The notes under the pieces were generated by a model that made no database searches, was not told where the DNA came from, and saw only the letters and a list, made by a program, of their open reading frames with translations. The translations under genes and the position numbers were made by a program. Source: Arthrobacter sp. 9V (GTDB lineage: Bacteria; Actinomycetota; Actinomycetes; Actinomycetales; Micrococcaceae). Taken from it: 64,000 nt of DNA. Positions 8,967 to 16,754 of the stretch are shown piece by piece. How positions within the stretch are numbered: position 1 is the stretch's first letter; the number at the start of each line of letters is the position of its first letter. The stretch is taken from the NCBI RefSeq assembly GCF_902506065.1, contig NZ_LR732912.1, positions 1,617,630-1,681,629 of the forward strand. Reading direction: 5' to 3'.

Positions 8967-9767
8967 TTACATTCCTGTAGCCGGGTTGAGTCCCGGGCTG
9001 TGATGGCTGATGCTGATCAGGCGTCCGTGTGCGCCGAAAGTGAAGTGCACCGGTTCAGTGCCTGCCTCGTCCCATCCGAAGAGGCTGCCGTGGGACCTGA
9101 TGGCGTGGGGATCACGGTGGTCCGCGATGGTGACTGAACCGCAGGGGATGACTTTCTCCCGCCATGTGAACACGAAGATTCCGGGGCGGACCTGAAAAAC
9201 GGTGTTGGAATCCGTGTCCGCCAGTCCGCGCTCAGGACCCGCCAGACACTGCCAGGTGTACCAGGTGGGGCTCAGATAGATGTGCTCATAGGCGTGGGAT
9301 TCGCTGTAGACCCACTCAACGCGGCGGCCAATGAGTGCGTTGCTTTCTGAAATTGCCGCTCCCGTGCTGAGGTGACCATCGAGCGTCCCTGGGCGGAAAT
9401 CGTGCTGGACGGCGACGCTGGAGGCCGTTGCCCTGCCGAGCGCGGCGCCAATGTAGAGCGCCCTGCCGTGCAGCAGGTCAAGGACCAGGGAGACGGCAAG
9501 CCTGGGATCCTGTTGGCTCTGCCATTGGGCGTAGTACAGTTCCTCGGCTACCAGAAAGGCCTCATAGGGGGCGGTTCCTGAATGGCCGGCTGCAGCCCAG
9601 TGAACTTCTTCGTCGCCGAAGCTGAACGTCATGGGGCCGCCGTCATTGTTGAGGGAGAACTGTTTTCCTGCCAGGTCTTGCACAATGGGGGCTTTATTGG
9701 CATCGAAGCCGGGCGCCAGGCCGTCCAACGGCAGCCAGTTGGAGGTGTCTAGGAGATTCAGGCTCAT
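8967..9767 (-). CDS. MoaF-like protein (MoaF_N/MoaF_C family)
   Basis: A 266-residue soluble protein. The C-terminal half, with YEHIYLSPTWYTWQCLAGPE followed by GLADTD and FVFTWREKVIP, matches the MoaF_C family as I know it, and the N-terminal half (LAGKQFSL, MTFSFGDEEVHW) looks like the related calycin-type MoaF_N domain. The family was named from the moaEF operon of the Klebsiella monoamine regulon and is often misread as molybdenum cofactor biosynthesis; its biochemical role is not established. The start ATG 9767 has GAAGGA upstream; extension to 9806 would run into a terminator hairpin. Confidence 0.75.
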   Translation of the reverse strand: MSLNLLDTSNWLPLDGLAPGFDANKAPIVQDLAGKQFSLNNDGGPMTFSFGDEEVHWAAAGHSGTAPYEAFLVAEELYYAQWQSQQDPRLAVSLVLDLLHGRALYIGAALGRATASSVAVQHDFRPGTLDGHLSTGAAISESNALIGRRVEWVYSESHAYEHIYLSPTWYTWQCLAGPERGLADTDSNTVFQVRPGIFVFTWREKVIPCGSVTIADHRDPHAIRSHGSLFGWDEAGTEPVHFTFGAHGRLISISHHSPGLNPATGM

Positions 9768-9789
9768 GGGTTCCTTCTCGGGCTCGAAA

Positions 9790-9818
9790 GAAGGACCGGA
9801 CGGCATGTCCGGTCCTTC
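9790..9818 (-). terminator. Intrinsic terminator behind iclR-type gene
   Basis: A perfect 12-bp inverted repeat (9790-9801 with 9807-9818) and a 5-base loop. On the minus strand it is followed by TTCTTTC-like sequence. It lies after the IclR gene and only 23 bases before the MoaF-like start, so the latter either has a promoter overlapping this hairpin or depends on readthrough. Confidence 0.65.
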
Positions 9819-9890
9819 ATCCGAGTATTCGCTTCACAGCCACCATCGTCTTGTGCTGTGGGGCACAGCGCTTGACCTGCAAGGAAAGGA

Positions 9891-10628
9891 TCAGGCCAGT
9901 TGGCTTTCGATCCGGGCAGCACTGGCGGCGAGCGCTTTGCCCACGGCATCGGCGTCTTGATCCAGGCGGATATAGACGACGGCGATCGCTGCCGGCCGTC
10001 CGCCCGGGACCCGGATGGGGGCGGCAATGGAGGATAGGCCGGCGATGACTTCGTCATGGCTGGTGGCATAGCCGAGGCGACGGGCTTCGTGGGCTTCGGC
10101 GCGGTAGGGGTTCGGGGCTCCTACTTGCTGCCACCGCTCTTCGGTCATGGTTGATTGGATGGCAATCCCCGGGGCGCCGGTGGCGATGGGGTGGCGGTTG
10201 CCGGGATGCTGGGCGAGGGCGGTGCCGGAGTGCCGTGGTTCAACGGTGACCAGGTTGACGCATTCCTGGTGGTCCCACACCGCGACGAAGGCTGTCATGT
10301 GCAGTGTGTTGGCCAGTTGCGTGAGTTCGGGGAGCGCGGCTGTTTGGAGGCTTCGTGACACGCCGCGGGCCAGGACTGAGAGTCCTGGGCCGGGTTGAAC
10401 GCGTCCGGAGTCGTCGCGCACCAGCAGCGAGTGGTCCTCAAGTGTCCGGAGGATTCGGTATGCCACGGAGCGGTGGACGCCCAGGGCTTCGGTGAGTTCG
10501 GCGATGCTGAGGGGGCGTTCGGCGGCCGCGAGGATCTCCAGCGCGCGGATTCCGCGGGAGAGGGTTTGCGACGGCGGAACCTGGGTTGATGCTTCAGGTG
10601 GGCCCTTGACGTCGCTGCGGGGATTCAT
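9891..10628 (-). CDS. IclR family transcriptional regulator
   Basis: A 245-residue regulator with an N-terminal winged helix (RGIRALEILAAAERPLSIAE through VAYRILRTLEDHSLL) and a C-terminal IclR effector domain. I chose ATG 10628 because a TAGAAT -10 box lies exactly 7 bases upstream (10636-10641), giving a leaderless transcript; ATG 10637 overlaps that box and upstream starts lack any ribosome site. It is divergent from an MHS-type transporter gene, which it probably regulates. Confidence 0.88.
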   Translation of the reverse strand: MNPRSDVKGPPEASTQVPPSQTLSRGIRALEILAAAERPLSIAELTEALGVHRSVAYRILRTLEDHSLLVRDDSGRVQPGPGLSVLARGVSRSLQTAALPELTQLANTLHMTAFVAVWDHQECVNLVTVEPRHSGTALAQHPGNRHPIATGAPGIAIQSTMTEERWQQVGAPNPYRAEAHEARRLGYATSHDEVIAGLSSIAAPIRVPGGRPAAIAVVYIRLDQDADAVGKALAASAARIESQLA

Positions 10629-10635
10629 GCGAACC

Positions 10636-10641
10636 ATTCTA
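10636..10641 (-). promoter_or_regulatory. -10 box of iclR-type gene (leaderless)
   Basis: TAGAAT on the minus strand, 7 bases before ATG 10628. No Shine-Dalgarno sequence fits between them, so transcription probably starts at or next to the start codon. Confidence 0.55.
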
Positions 10642-10698
10642 TGGTGGCCCACACCGCAGGGGTCTGTGCTTTGGCTCACAGGTTGTAGTATTCTTTCC

Positions 10699-10720
10699 TA
10701 ACTGACCGTTCTGTCGGTTA
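10699..10720. promoter_or_regulatory. Candidate IclR operator
   Basis: TAACTGAC and GTCGGTTA form an inverted repeat (7 of 8 pairs) separated by 6 bases. It lies about 45 bases before the MFS transporter start and about 70 bases before the IclR start, where an IclR-type dimer could act on both promoters. The assignment is inferred. Confidence 0.5.
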
Positions 10721-10766
10721 ATGCAAGTCAAGCGCCGACCAGTCACTCTCACCCCATGGAGTTCCA

Positions 10767-12101
10767 ATGACCGCAACTTCCACTGTCGACTCCCCGTCAG
10801 GCCCCAGCAGCAAGCGCGAAGAGCGCAGGGTACTGGCCGGGACGTTGGTGGGCACCACCATTGAGTGGTACGACTTCTTCATCTTCGCGCAGCTCACGGC
10901 TACGCTGTTGGCCCCGTTGTTCCTTTCTCCACTTGAGAAGTCCAATCCCGGAGTCGCGCAGCTCCTGTCGTTCGCCACAATTGGCATCAGCTTCCTGTTC
11001 CGCCCCCTCGGGGCGTTCGTCGCCGGACACCTCGGGGACAGGATGGGCCGCAAGGCTGTACTCGTCATGACACTGGTCATGATGGGTGCTGCCACTGCAT
11101 TGATCGGCTTGCTGCCCACCTACGCCACCATCGGCGTCTGGGCGCCCATCTTGCTGATCACCCTGCGCGTGCTCCAAGGGTTCTCGGCCGGTGGAGAGTG
11201 GGGCGGTGCTGCACTCATGGCTGTGGAGCATGCGCCGCTCAAGAAGCGCGGGCTCTTCGGTGCTTACCCGCAGATCGGCGTTCCCATCGGCATGATCCTG
11301 GCCACGGGCCTGCTGTTCCTGCTGCAGTCGGGAATGTCCAAGGAAGACTTTGCTTCATGGGGCTGGCGTGTGCCGTTCTTGTTGTCGGTGGTCCTCATTG
11401 TGGTGGGCTACCTCATCCGCCGCGCTGTTGGTGAGAGCCCTGTCTTCAAGGAGATCGCCCAGCGGAAGGCCGAGAGCAAGGCGCCCCTGGGCGAACTGTT
11501 CCGTAAGAACAAGAAGGTAGTTGTTCTTGCAGCGTTGATCTTCATCGCCAATAACGCCGCAGGCTACCTGCTGATTGCCTTCTTCATCTCCTACGCCACG
11601 CGTACCTTGAAGATGCCCACGCCGCAGGTACTGTTGGCCACCACCGTGGCGTCCTTCGGCTGGCTGATCTTCACCATGGTGGGCGGCTGGTTGTCGGACA
11701 AGATTGGCCGCGTCAAGACGTTCCTGATCGGTTACGGCCTGGTCTTCGCCTGGATGATTCCCATGTTTGTTCTGATCGATTCCAAGGACATCGTGCTCTA
11801 CGGTACGGCCCTGTTCGTCCTCACCATCGGCTTGGGCCTGTCCTACGGGCCCATGTCCGCCATGTACGCCGAGATGTTCCCGGCGCAGGTCCGCTACTCC
11901 GGAATCTCCATCGGTTACGCATTGGGCGCCATCCTGGGTGGTGCTTTCGCTCCGCTGATCGCACAGGCGCTTCTGGACACCACCAAGTGGTCCGGCTCCG
12001 TGGGCATCTACATCATGGTTCTGTGCGTGATCTCCGCAATTGGCGTGATCCTCGCCAAGGAAACCCGTGGCCGTCCGCTGGGATACAGCGTTCACCACTA
12101 A
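10767..12101 (+). CDS. MFS transporter, metabolite:H+ symporter (MHS) family
   Basis: A 444-residue transporter with about 12 membrane helices. GTTIEWYDFFIF, FLFRPLGAFVAGHLGDRMGRK and RVLQGFSAGGEWGGAAL are the hallmark segments of the MHS branch (ProP, ShiA, KgtP, PcaT), which import carboxylates, osmolytes or aromatic acids with protons. GGAG precedes the ATG. The divergent IclR regulator suggests inducible uptake of a catabolic substrate, possibly an aromatic or dicarboxylic acid. Confidence 0.92.
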   Translation: MTATSTVDSPSGPSSKREERRVLAGTLVGTTIEWYDFFIFAQLTATLLAPLFLSPLEKSNPGVAQLLSFATIGISFLFRPLGAFVAGHLGDRMGRKAVLVMTLVMMGAATALIGLLPTYATIGVWAPILLITLRVLQGFSAGGEWGGAALMAVEHAPLKKRGLFGAYPQIGVPIGMILATGLLFLLQSGMSKEDFASWGWRVPFLLSVVLIVVGYLIRRAVGESPVFKEIAQRKAESKAPLGELFRKNKKVVVLAALIFIANNAAGYLLIAFFISYATRTLKMPTPQVLLATTVASFGWLIFTMVGGWLSDKIGRVKTFLIGYGLVFAWMIPMFVLIDSKDIVLYGTALFVLTIGLGLSYGPMSAMYAEMFPAQVRYSGISIGYALGAILGGAFAPLIAQALLDTTKWSGSVGIYIMVLCVISAIGVILAKETRGRPLGYSVHH

Positions 12102-12114
12102 CAGGGGACAAGGA

Positions 12115-12152
12115 AAAGACGGGCGCGGTCCAGCTGGACCGCGCCCGTCTTT
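12115..12152. terminator. Bidirectional intrinsic terminator
   Basis: A perfect 19-bp inverted repeat centred between 12133 and 12134, flanked by AAAAG on the left and CTTT on the right. It separates the MFS gene from the convergent phosphoribosyltransferase gene. Confidence 0.85.
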
Positions 12153-12158
12153 GCGCTG

Positions 12159-12818
12159 CTAGCGCCCGCCTGCACCGGCACCTTTGAGTTGACCTACGAC
12201 GTCGGCGTCGGTCAACTGCTCGAAACGTTCGTAGAAAGCGCCAACAGCATGGAACTTGCCGGGCGTGTGCAAGGCCATGACGAAGTCACATACCCGGGCC
12301 AAGGACGTTGAGGCTTCCAATGATGCCACGGGCACCGCGGCCACCACCGTAGCTGCACCGCCGGCCCGGACTGATTCCACAGCTGCCCGCATGGTGGCGC
12401 CTGTGGCGAGTCCGTCGTCGGTCAACACGACTGTCTTTCCCCGAAGATCGTGGTCGATGCCCGGATATGTTTTGGCGCGGCGGATCAGTTCGGCACGTTC
12501 ATGGGATTCCACGGCATCCAGGGCGGACTGGGAAATTCCGTGGGCGAGGATGAGTTCCTTCAGGGGCCTGTTGACCATTCGAAGGACGTCGCCCTGCGAC
12601 CACGCCAAGGCCCCGAAGGCGGTCTCGTCACGGCCGGGGATGCCCAGCTTGCGGACCAGTACGGCACCGAAGGGCAGGTAAAGCTCTGCAGCTGCTGCAG
12701 CGGCTACCGGGACTCCGCCACGGGCCAGGCCCAACACGATGGTGTCCGGCCGTTCCCTTAGTTGGGGGAGTCCTTCAGCCAGGCGTCGACCGGCTTCCGC
12801 GCGGTCCTTGAAACGCAT
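12159..12818 (-). CDS. Phosphoribosyltransferase domain protein
   Basis: A 219-residue protein from ATG 12818 (GGAG 9 bases upstream; GTG 12839 and ATG 12824 are alternatives). The PRPP loop is clear in VVLTDDGLATGATMRAA, and the N-terminal IVLGLARGGVPVAAA and VRKLGIPGRDETAFGA segments are typical of the family of stand-alone PRT proteins often found near hydrolases or stress genes. The physiological substrate is unknown; it is not one of the classical purine or pyrimidine salvage enzymes by sequence. Confidence 0.85.
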   Translation of the reverse strand: MRFKDRAEAGRRLAEGLPQLRERPDTIVLGLARGGVPVAAAAAAELYLPFGAVLVRKLGIPGRDETAFGALAWSQGDVLRMVNRPLKELILAHGISQSALDAVESHERAELIRRAKTYPGIDHDLRGKTVVLTDDGLATGATMRAAVESVRAGGAATVVAAVPVASLEASTSLARVCDFVMALHTPGKFHAVGAFYERFEQLTDADVVGQLKGAGAGGR

Positions 12819-12909
12819 GCCCATCTGCTCCACTTCCACGTAATTCGTTGCATGTCCAGCCTACAGTCCACACCTTGCCCGGTGCGGCCCCCGCTGAAAG
12901 CATGGCCTT

Positions 12910-13323
12910 GTGAACAAGCCCATCGGATATTGGATCAAGAGGCTCGACGCCGCACTGGACGTCCAGTTGGATGCCACCCTGGCCAGGATCAAGCTCACCC
13001 GACGCCAATGGCACATCTTGGGTGCGCTTTCGGATGGTGCCATGCTGCCGGATCAGCTGGAGGACATCCTTCAGCCGCTGTGGGGTGGCGATACCAGGCT
13101 GCGTGAGCGGGAACTTGCTGCCTTGGTAGGGCATGGGCTGATCACCATGATCGATCACAGGCTGGCACTGAGCGAACGTGGCCGGGAGAAATACCACCAA
13201 GCCCAACGCCTGATCGACGATGCACGCCAGGACTTATCCATGGGAATCGGCATGGACGAGTACGCCATGGCATTGAGCGTGCTGGAACGGATGAGCCTTA
13301 ACGCCGAGCGACTGGCCCGCTGA
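12910..13323 (+). CDS. Small winged-helix (MarR-like) protein
   Basis: A 137-residue protein starting at GTG 12910. The order helix, TRRQWHILGALSDGA, a central acidic loop and a wing-like LVGHGLITMIDHRLALSERGRE resembles a MarR-type winged-helix domain. It is divergent from the phosphoribosyltransferase gene, from which it is separated by about 90 bases. The target is unknown; no strong ribosome site is visible, so the start is approximate. Confidence 0.6.
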   Translation: MNKPIGYWIKRLDAALDVQLDATLARIKLTRRQWHILGALSDGAMLPDQLEDILQPLWGGDTRLRERELAALVGHGLITMIDHRLALSERGREKYHQAQRLIDDARQDLSMGIGMDEYAMALSVLERMSLNAERLAR

Positions 13324-13343
13324 GACTGCAGGCAGCCTGAGAA

Positions 13344-14174
13344 CTACACCCCGAGGAATTGAACGGCAGCTTCCTTGAACGCCCGGCTGGTTATCACGTT
13401 GGTATGAGTACGCCCCGGGATCACCAGGGTCTCCACCATGCCGCCGCGTTTTCCGGCGAGAGCGGCCAGTTCCGGCATGGTGGTTGCCCGTTCGTCCTTC
13501 TCTCCGGCTACCAGCAACAAGGGCATATGAGGGGCGGCTTCGGCGGGATCGAAGGGTTCGCCTTTGATGGCCTCAATCAGCGACAACATTGCAAACAGGT
13601 TGTTGCTGGGCAGCATTTGGGCCATCTTCAGCAGCCCGGCCGTGGACGCGTCCTCAATGGGCGTGCCGTCGGATAGATGCCGCTGGGCGGCAATGAGGTC
13701 GAAAGCGGCCAACGGATCAGCCGAGCTGGGTCCGCCCAACACGATGCGGTGAACCAGGTCCGGCTGGGTGGCGCCGAATTCCCATGCCAGCCGTGAACCC
13801 AGAGAGTAGCCAATGACGTCCAGGCCGGTGGAAGGGTCGCCGTCGCGCAGGGGCCGGGCTCCGGCGTCGGTCACTATTTGGAGAAGGTCGGCCCGGATAC
13901 GGCTGGGTGTGTACGAGTCCAGGTCCTCAGGGGAGTGGCTTCTGCCGTGACCGGGGAGGTCGACCGTGATCACCCGGCGTCCTGCATCCTGCAAGGTGGT
14001 GATCCAGCCGCTGTCCACCCAGTTCAGTTTGGTGGAGGAGGAGAAGCCGTGGATCAGCAGGACAGGCCGCAGGCCGGCATCGGTGCCGGGCTCGTGGACT
14101 TCCACATACAGCCCCGGGTCCGTGCCCTCAACTGTGTGCCTGTGCTGTTCCATGGTGTGCCTGCCGGTCATCAT
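13344..14174 (-). CDS. Alpha/beta hydrolase, possible E2-like partner of the lipoyl protein
   Basis: A 276-residue alpha/beta hydrolase with the oxyanion segment LLIHGFSSST, DLPGHGRSHS, the nucleophile elbow GYSLGS and the catalytic His in PGRTHTNV near the C-terminus. ATG 14174 has GAGGA five bases upstream and starts 1 base after the stop of the lipoyl-domain gene; ATG 14186 would overlap that gene by 11 bases. AcoC of acetoin dehydrogenase complexes is a lipoyl domain fused to an alpha/beta hydrolase fold, so this pair may be a split form of such a subunit (inference). It could equally be an unrelated thioesterase or esterase. Confidence 0.82.
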   Translation of the reverse strand: MMTGRHTMEQHRHTVEGTDPGLYVEVHEPGTDAGLRPVLLIHGFSSSTKLNWVDSGWITTLQDAGRRVITVDLPGHGRSHSPEDLDSYTPSRIRADLLQIVTDAGARPLRDGDPSTGLDVIGYSLGSRLAWEFGATQPDLVHRIVLGGPSSADPLAAFDLIAAQRHLSDGTPIEDASTAGLLKMAQMLPSNNLFAMLSLIEAIKGEPFDPAEAAPHMPLLLVAGEKDERATTMPELAALAGKRGGMVETLVIPGRTHTNVITSRAFKEAAVQFLGV

Positions 14175-14175
14175 G

Positions 14176-14505
14176 TCAGTCCTCATCGAGTACGGCGCTC
14201 AGGCGGACCCGGCGCTTGGGTGCTTCGTCCTTCGGAACAGTGCCCACGATCCCGGCGGTGTCATCCGGGACCTCGAACACGATCAGCGGCTCGCCAACGT
14301 TGATGGTCTCACCGGGCGCTCCGTGAATACGCACCACTTTACCCGCCTGCGGGCTGGGCAATTCGAGGGCTGACTTGGTGGTTTCGAGCTCCACGATCGG
14401 CTGATTGCGTTCCACCTGCTGACCTGGCTCCACGAGCCAGTCCAGCACGGTTGCCTCAATAAGGCCTTCGCCGAGATCGGGAAGCGGGAAGGAAATTTCA
14501 GCCAC
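14176..14505 (-). CDS. Stand-alone lipoyl-domain protein (truncated E2)
   Basis: A 109-residue protein starting at GTG 14505, overlapping the E1 beta stop by 8 bases. It consists of one lipoyl domain: FPLPDLGEGLIEATVLDWLV, the modified lysine Lys44 in ELETTKSALEL, and the second hairpin GETINVGEPLIVFE. The peripheral-subunit-binding and catalytic acyltransferase domains of normal E2 proteins (about 400 residues or more) are missing. It is followed directly by an alpha/beta hydrolase gene. It should carry acyl or acetyl groups made by the E1 encoded upstream. Confidence 0.88.
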   Translation of the reverse strand: MAEISFPLPDLGEGLIEATVLDWLVEPGQQVERNQPIVELETTKSALELPSPQAGKVVRIHGAPGETINVGEPLIVFEVPDDTAGIVGTVPKDEAPKRRVRLSAVLDED

Positions 14506-15571
14506 GGCGGTACTCCAGTACACGTTGGATCCCAAAGAGGATGCGATCGATGTTGGGGATGTATTCGTCTTCCAGGTCCCCGGAAGGATAAGGCACGTCA
14601 AAGCCGGTGACACGCTCCACCGGCGCCTTGAGCGTTGCGAAGCAGCTCTGTGTGATGAGTTGGGCCACTTCGGCACCCAGCCCGGAGGTCAGCGGCGCTT
14701 CATGGACGACGACGGCGCGCCGCGTCTTCCCCACGGAGGTTGCCAACGCTTCAGCATCAATCGGCTTCAGCCAGCGCAGGTCCAAAACCTCCACGTCGAT
14801 TCCGTCTTCGGCTGCCAGTTCGGCAACCTGCAGGCAGCGGGCCACCATGGCACCCCAGGCAACGAGGGTGAGGTGGCGTCCTTCCCGGGCCACGCGGGCG
14901 CCCGTGAGGTCGCCGCCGTTGGACGTTTCGGCGTCGTGCGTTGGTTCGCAAGGCACCGCGGAGGTGAGGTCCACGGGCCCCTTCTGCCAGTAGCGGGACT
15001 TCGGTTCCATGAAAATCACCGGGTCCGGCCGGGTGGCAGCGTACTTCAGCAGATGGTAGGCATCGTGCGGGGTGGACGGGGAAACCACTTTGAGCCCCGG
15101 GACGTGGGCGAAGAGTGCCTCCAGGCTTTCGCCGTGGTGTTCGGGTGCGCGGATGCCGCCGAAGCTGGGTACCCGCAAGGTGATGGGCATGGGCAGCGTG
15201 CCGCGGCTGCGGTAGTTCATGCGGGCAATCTGGCAGACGATCTGATTGATGGCCGGGTAGGCAAAACCGTCGAACTGGACCTCGGGGATGGGGTGGAAGC
15301 CTGCCATGGCCAGGCCCACGGACATGCCGAGGATGCCGGACTCGGCCAGCGGGGTGTCGAAGACGCGGTCCTGGCCATGCTTGTCCTGCAGTCCGTCGGT
15401 AATGCGGAAAACCCCGCCCAGCCGGCCGCAATCCTCGCCGAAAATGACAGTCTTGGGGTTCTCGGCCAGGATCTCGTCCAAGGCCCGGTTGAGTGCCTGT
15501 TGCATGGACATCTGCTGGAGGCCTGCTGCGGCAGTCTCAGTGCCGGCCAGCGCCGTGGTGGTCTCAGACAT
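14498..15571 (-). CDS. 2-oxoacid dehydrogenase E1 component, beta subunit
   Basis: A 357-residue E1 beta subunit with the pyrimidine-binding domain (NRALDEILAENPKTVIFGEDCGRLGG, GILGMSVGLAMAG) and the C-terminal transketolase domain (VLDLRWLKPIDAEAL, VVHEAPLTSG). Its ATG overlaps the E1 alpha stop by 8 bases. The pair decarboxylates a 2-oxo acid with thiamine diphosphate and loads lipoyl-lysine. Pyruvate, branched-chain 2-oxo acids or acetoin are all possible; the neighbouring amino-acid permease and Lrp regulator weakly favour branched-chain acids. Confidence 0.9.
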   Translation of the reverse strand: MSETTTALAGTETAAAGLQQMSMQQALNRALDEILAENPKTVIFGEDCGRLGGVFRITDGLQDKHGQDRVFDTPLAESGILGMSVGLAMAGFHPIPEVQFDGFAYPAINQIVCQIARMNYRSRGTLPMPITLRVPSFGGIRAPEHHGESLEALFAHVPGLKVVSPSTPHDAYHLLKYAATRPDPVIFMEPKSRYWQKGPVDLTSAVPCEPTHDAETSNGGDLTGARVAREGRHLTLVAWGAMVARCLQVAELAAEDGIDVEVLDLRWLKPIDAEALATSVGKTRRAVVVHEAPLTSGLGAEVAQLITQSCFATLKAPVERVTGFDVPYPSGDLEDEYIPNIDRILFGIQRVLEYRRG

Positions 15572-16616
15572 GTTCGGACTCCTCGCGCCACGCTGTGGCC
15601 TGGGATTGAAGTGCGGGCGTTGGTTCCTGGAAGACCATGCTGAACATTTCAGCCCCGGGCCGCGGACCCAGGTCCGCTATGCCCGCACGGACTGCTTCTT
15701 CTTCCTCTTCCGCGAGGCGCTGTGCCTCAGCGAAGAAGGCGTCGTCGGCTACGCCTTCGGCGAGGAGCCGCTGCTTGAAGCGCTCCAGCGGATCAACGCC
15801 GGCATCCAGGCGTTCCTCCTCCAGCGTGCGGTATCGGCCGGGATCATCTGCGGTGGAGTGCGGGCCGCGGCGGTAGGTCATGGCCTCGATGACTACAGGG
15901 CCATCGCCTGCGCGGCAGTGTGCGAAAGCCGAACGCGTCGCTTCGTAGACCGCTACAACGTCATTGCCGTCCACCTGCAAGGAGGGAATGCCGTACCCTG
16001 CAGCACGGGCCGCCACGGAGCCGCCGGCTACCTGGTGTTCGGTGGGGACTGAGATGGCCCAGCCGTTGTTCTGAATGAAGAAGACCACGGGGGCCTTCAT
16101 GACGGCGGCGAAGTTCATGGCTTCGTGGACGTCGCCCTGGGAGGAGGCGCCGTCGCCGAAGTAGGTCATGGCTACGCCCATCCCACCCCTTGCGTGGTCG
16201 GCCAGGGTTTGGCCGTGGGCCCAGCCCACTGCATGCAGCACCGAACCTGCTACTACTGCCTGGATGGGGGCGAACCTGGACTCCAGCGGGTTGTACATGC
16301 CGCCGTGCCACGTGGCCTTGTGCGTGGACATGTAACCCACCATGTCCAGGCCCATGGCCCGGGCTACCCCCATTTCGCGGTACGTGGGGAAGACGAAGTC
16401 GCGCGTCCGGTCCACGGCGTACCCGCTCCCGACCTGAGCCGCCTCCTGGCCAAGCTCCGGAGCGTAGCCGGGAATGATGCCTTGGCGCTGCCAGGCGACC
16501 GCACAGGTGTCCAGGTGCCGTACGGCTGCCATGAGCGTGTAAAGCTCACGAAGTTGATGGTGGGTGAGCGGGGCCGCGTCATCATCGACGGCTCCCCGCA
16601 CGGCTTTGGTAGTCAT
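15564..16616 (-). CDS. 2-oxoacid dehydrogenase E1 component, alpha subunit
   Basis: A 350-residue E1 alpha subunit. The thiamine-diphosphate motif runs from GDGASSQGDVHEAMNFA to FFIQNNGWAIS, and FVFPTYREMGVARAMG and YRRGPHSTADDP are typical of PdhA/BkdA/AcoA proteins. A TAGGGT -10 box is 6 bases before the ATG, so the transcript is likely leaderless. It is the first gene of the E1 alpha, E1 beta, lipoyl, hydrolase operon. No dihydrolipoamide dehydrogenase is nearby, so E3 must be shared. Confidence 0.92.
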   Translation of the reverse strand: MTTKAVRGAVDDDAAPLTHHQLRELYTLMAAVRHLDTCAVAWQRQGIIPGYAPELGQEAAQVGSGYAVDRTRDFVFPTYREMGVARAMGLDMVGYMSTHKATWHGGMYNPLESRFAPIQAVVAGSVLHAVGWAHGQTLADHARGGMGVAMTYFGDGASSQGDVHEAMNFAAVMKAPVVFFIQNNGWAISVPTEHQVAGGSVAARAAGYGIPSLQVDGNDVVAVYEATRSAFAHCRAGDGPVVIEAMTYRRGPHSTADDPGRYRTLEEERLDAGVDPLERFKQRLLAEGVADDAFFAEAQRLAEEEEEAVRAGIADLGPRPGAEMFSMVFQEPTPALQSQATAWREESEHV

Positions 16617-16619
16617 GGT

Positions 16620-16633
16620 GTGACCCTAGTCAC
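16620..16633 (-). promoter_or_regulatory. Palindrome overlapping the -10 box of the E1 alpha gene
   Basis: GTGAC and GTCAC flank a 4-base centre (16620-16624 and 16629-16633); the TAGGGT -10 box (16623-16628, minus strand) lies inside. A regulator bound here would block transcription. The protein is unknown; the Lrp-type product encoded nearby is one candidate. Confidence 0.45.
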
Positions 16634-16696
16634 CGGGTGGGCGTGTGCGCAATCAGCTCAGTTCAAACGGAACACTTTGTACAATTTGGGCAGACT

Positions 16697-16734
16697 AAGA
16701 AGCCCCGCACAGTACAAACTGTGCAGGGCTTCTT
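16697..16734. terminator. Intrinsic terminator between E1 alpha promoter region and APC permease
   Basis: AAGAAGCCC and GGGCTTCTT enclose a second perfect stem (GCACAGT with ACTGTGC) and a 4-base loop, with one mismatch between the two parts. It lies just after the permease gene on the minus strand and upstream of the E1 operon, insulating one from the other. Confidence 0.8.
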
Positions 16735-16754
16735 CGCGGTGATAAGCAGAACGG

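Noticed and set aside
14525..15643. 372-residue plus-strand open frame opposite E1 beta
   Set aside because: Shadow of the E1 beta gene; Gly/Val/Ala-rich sequence with no domain.
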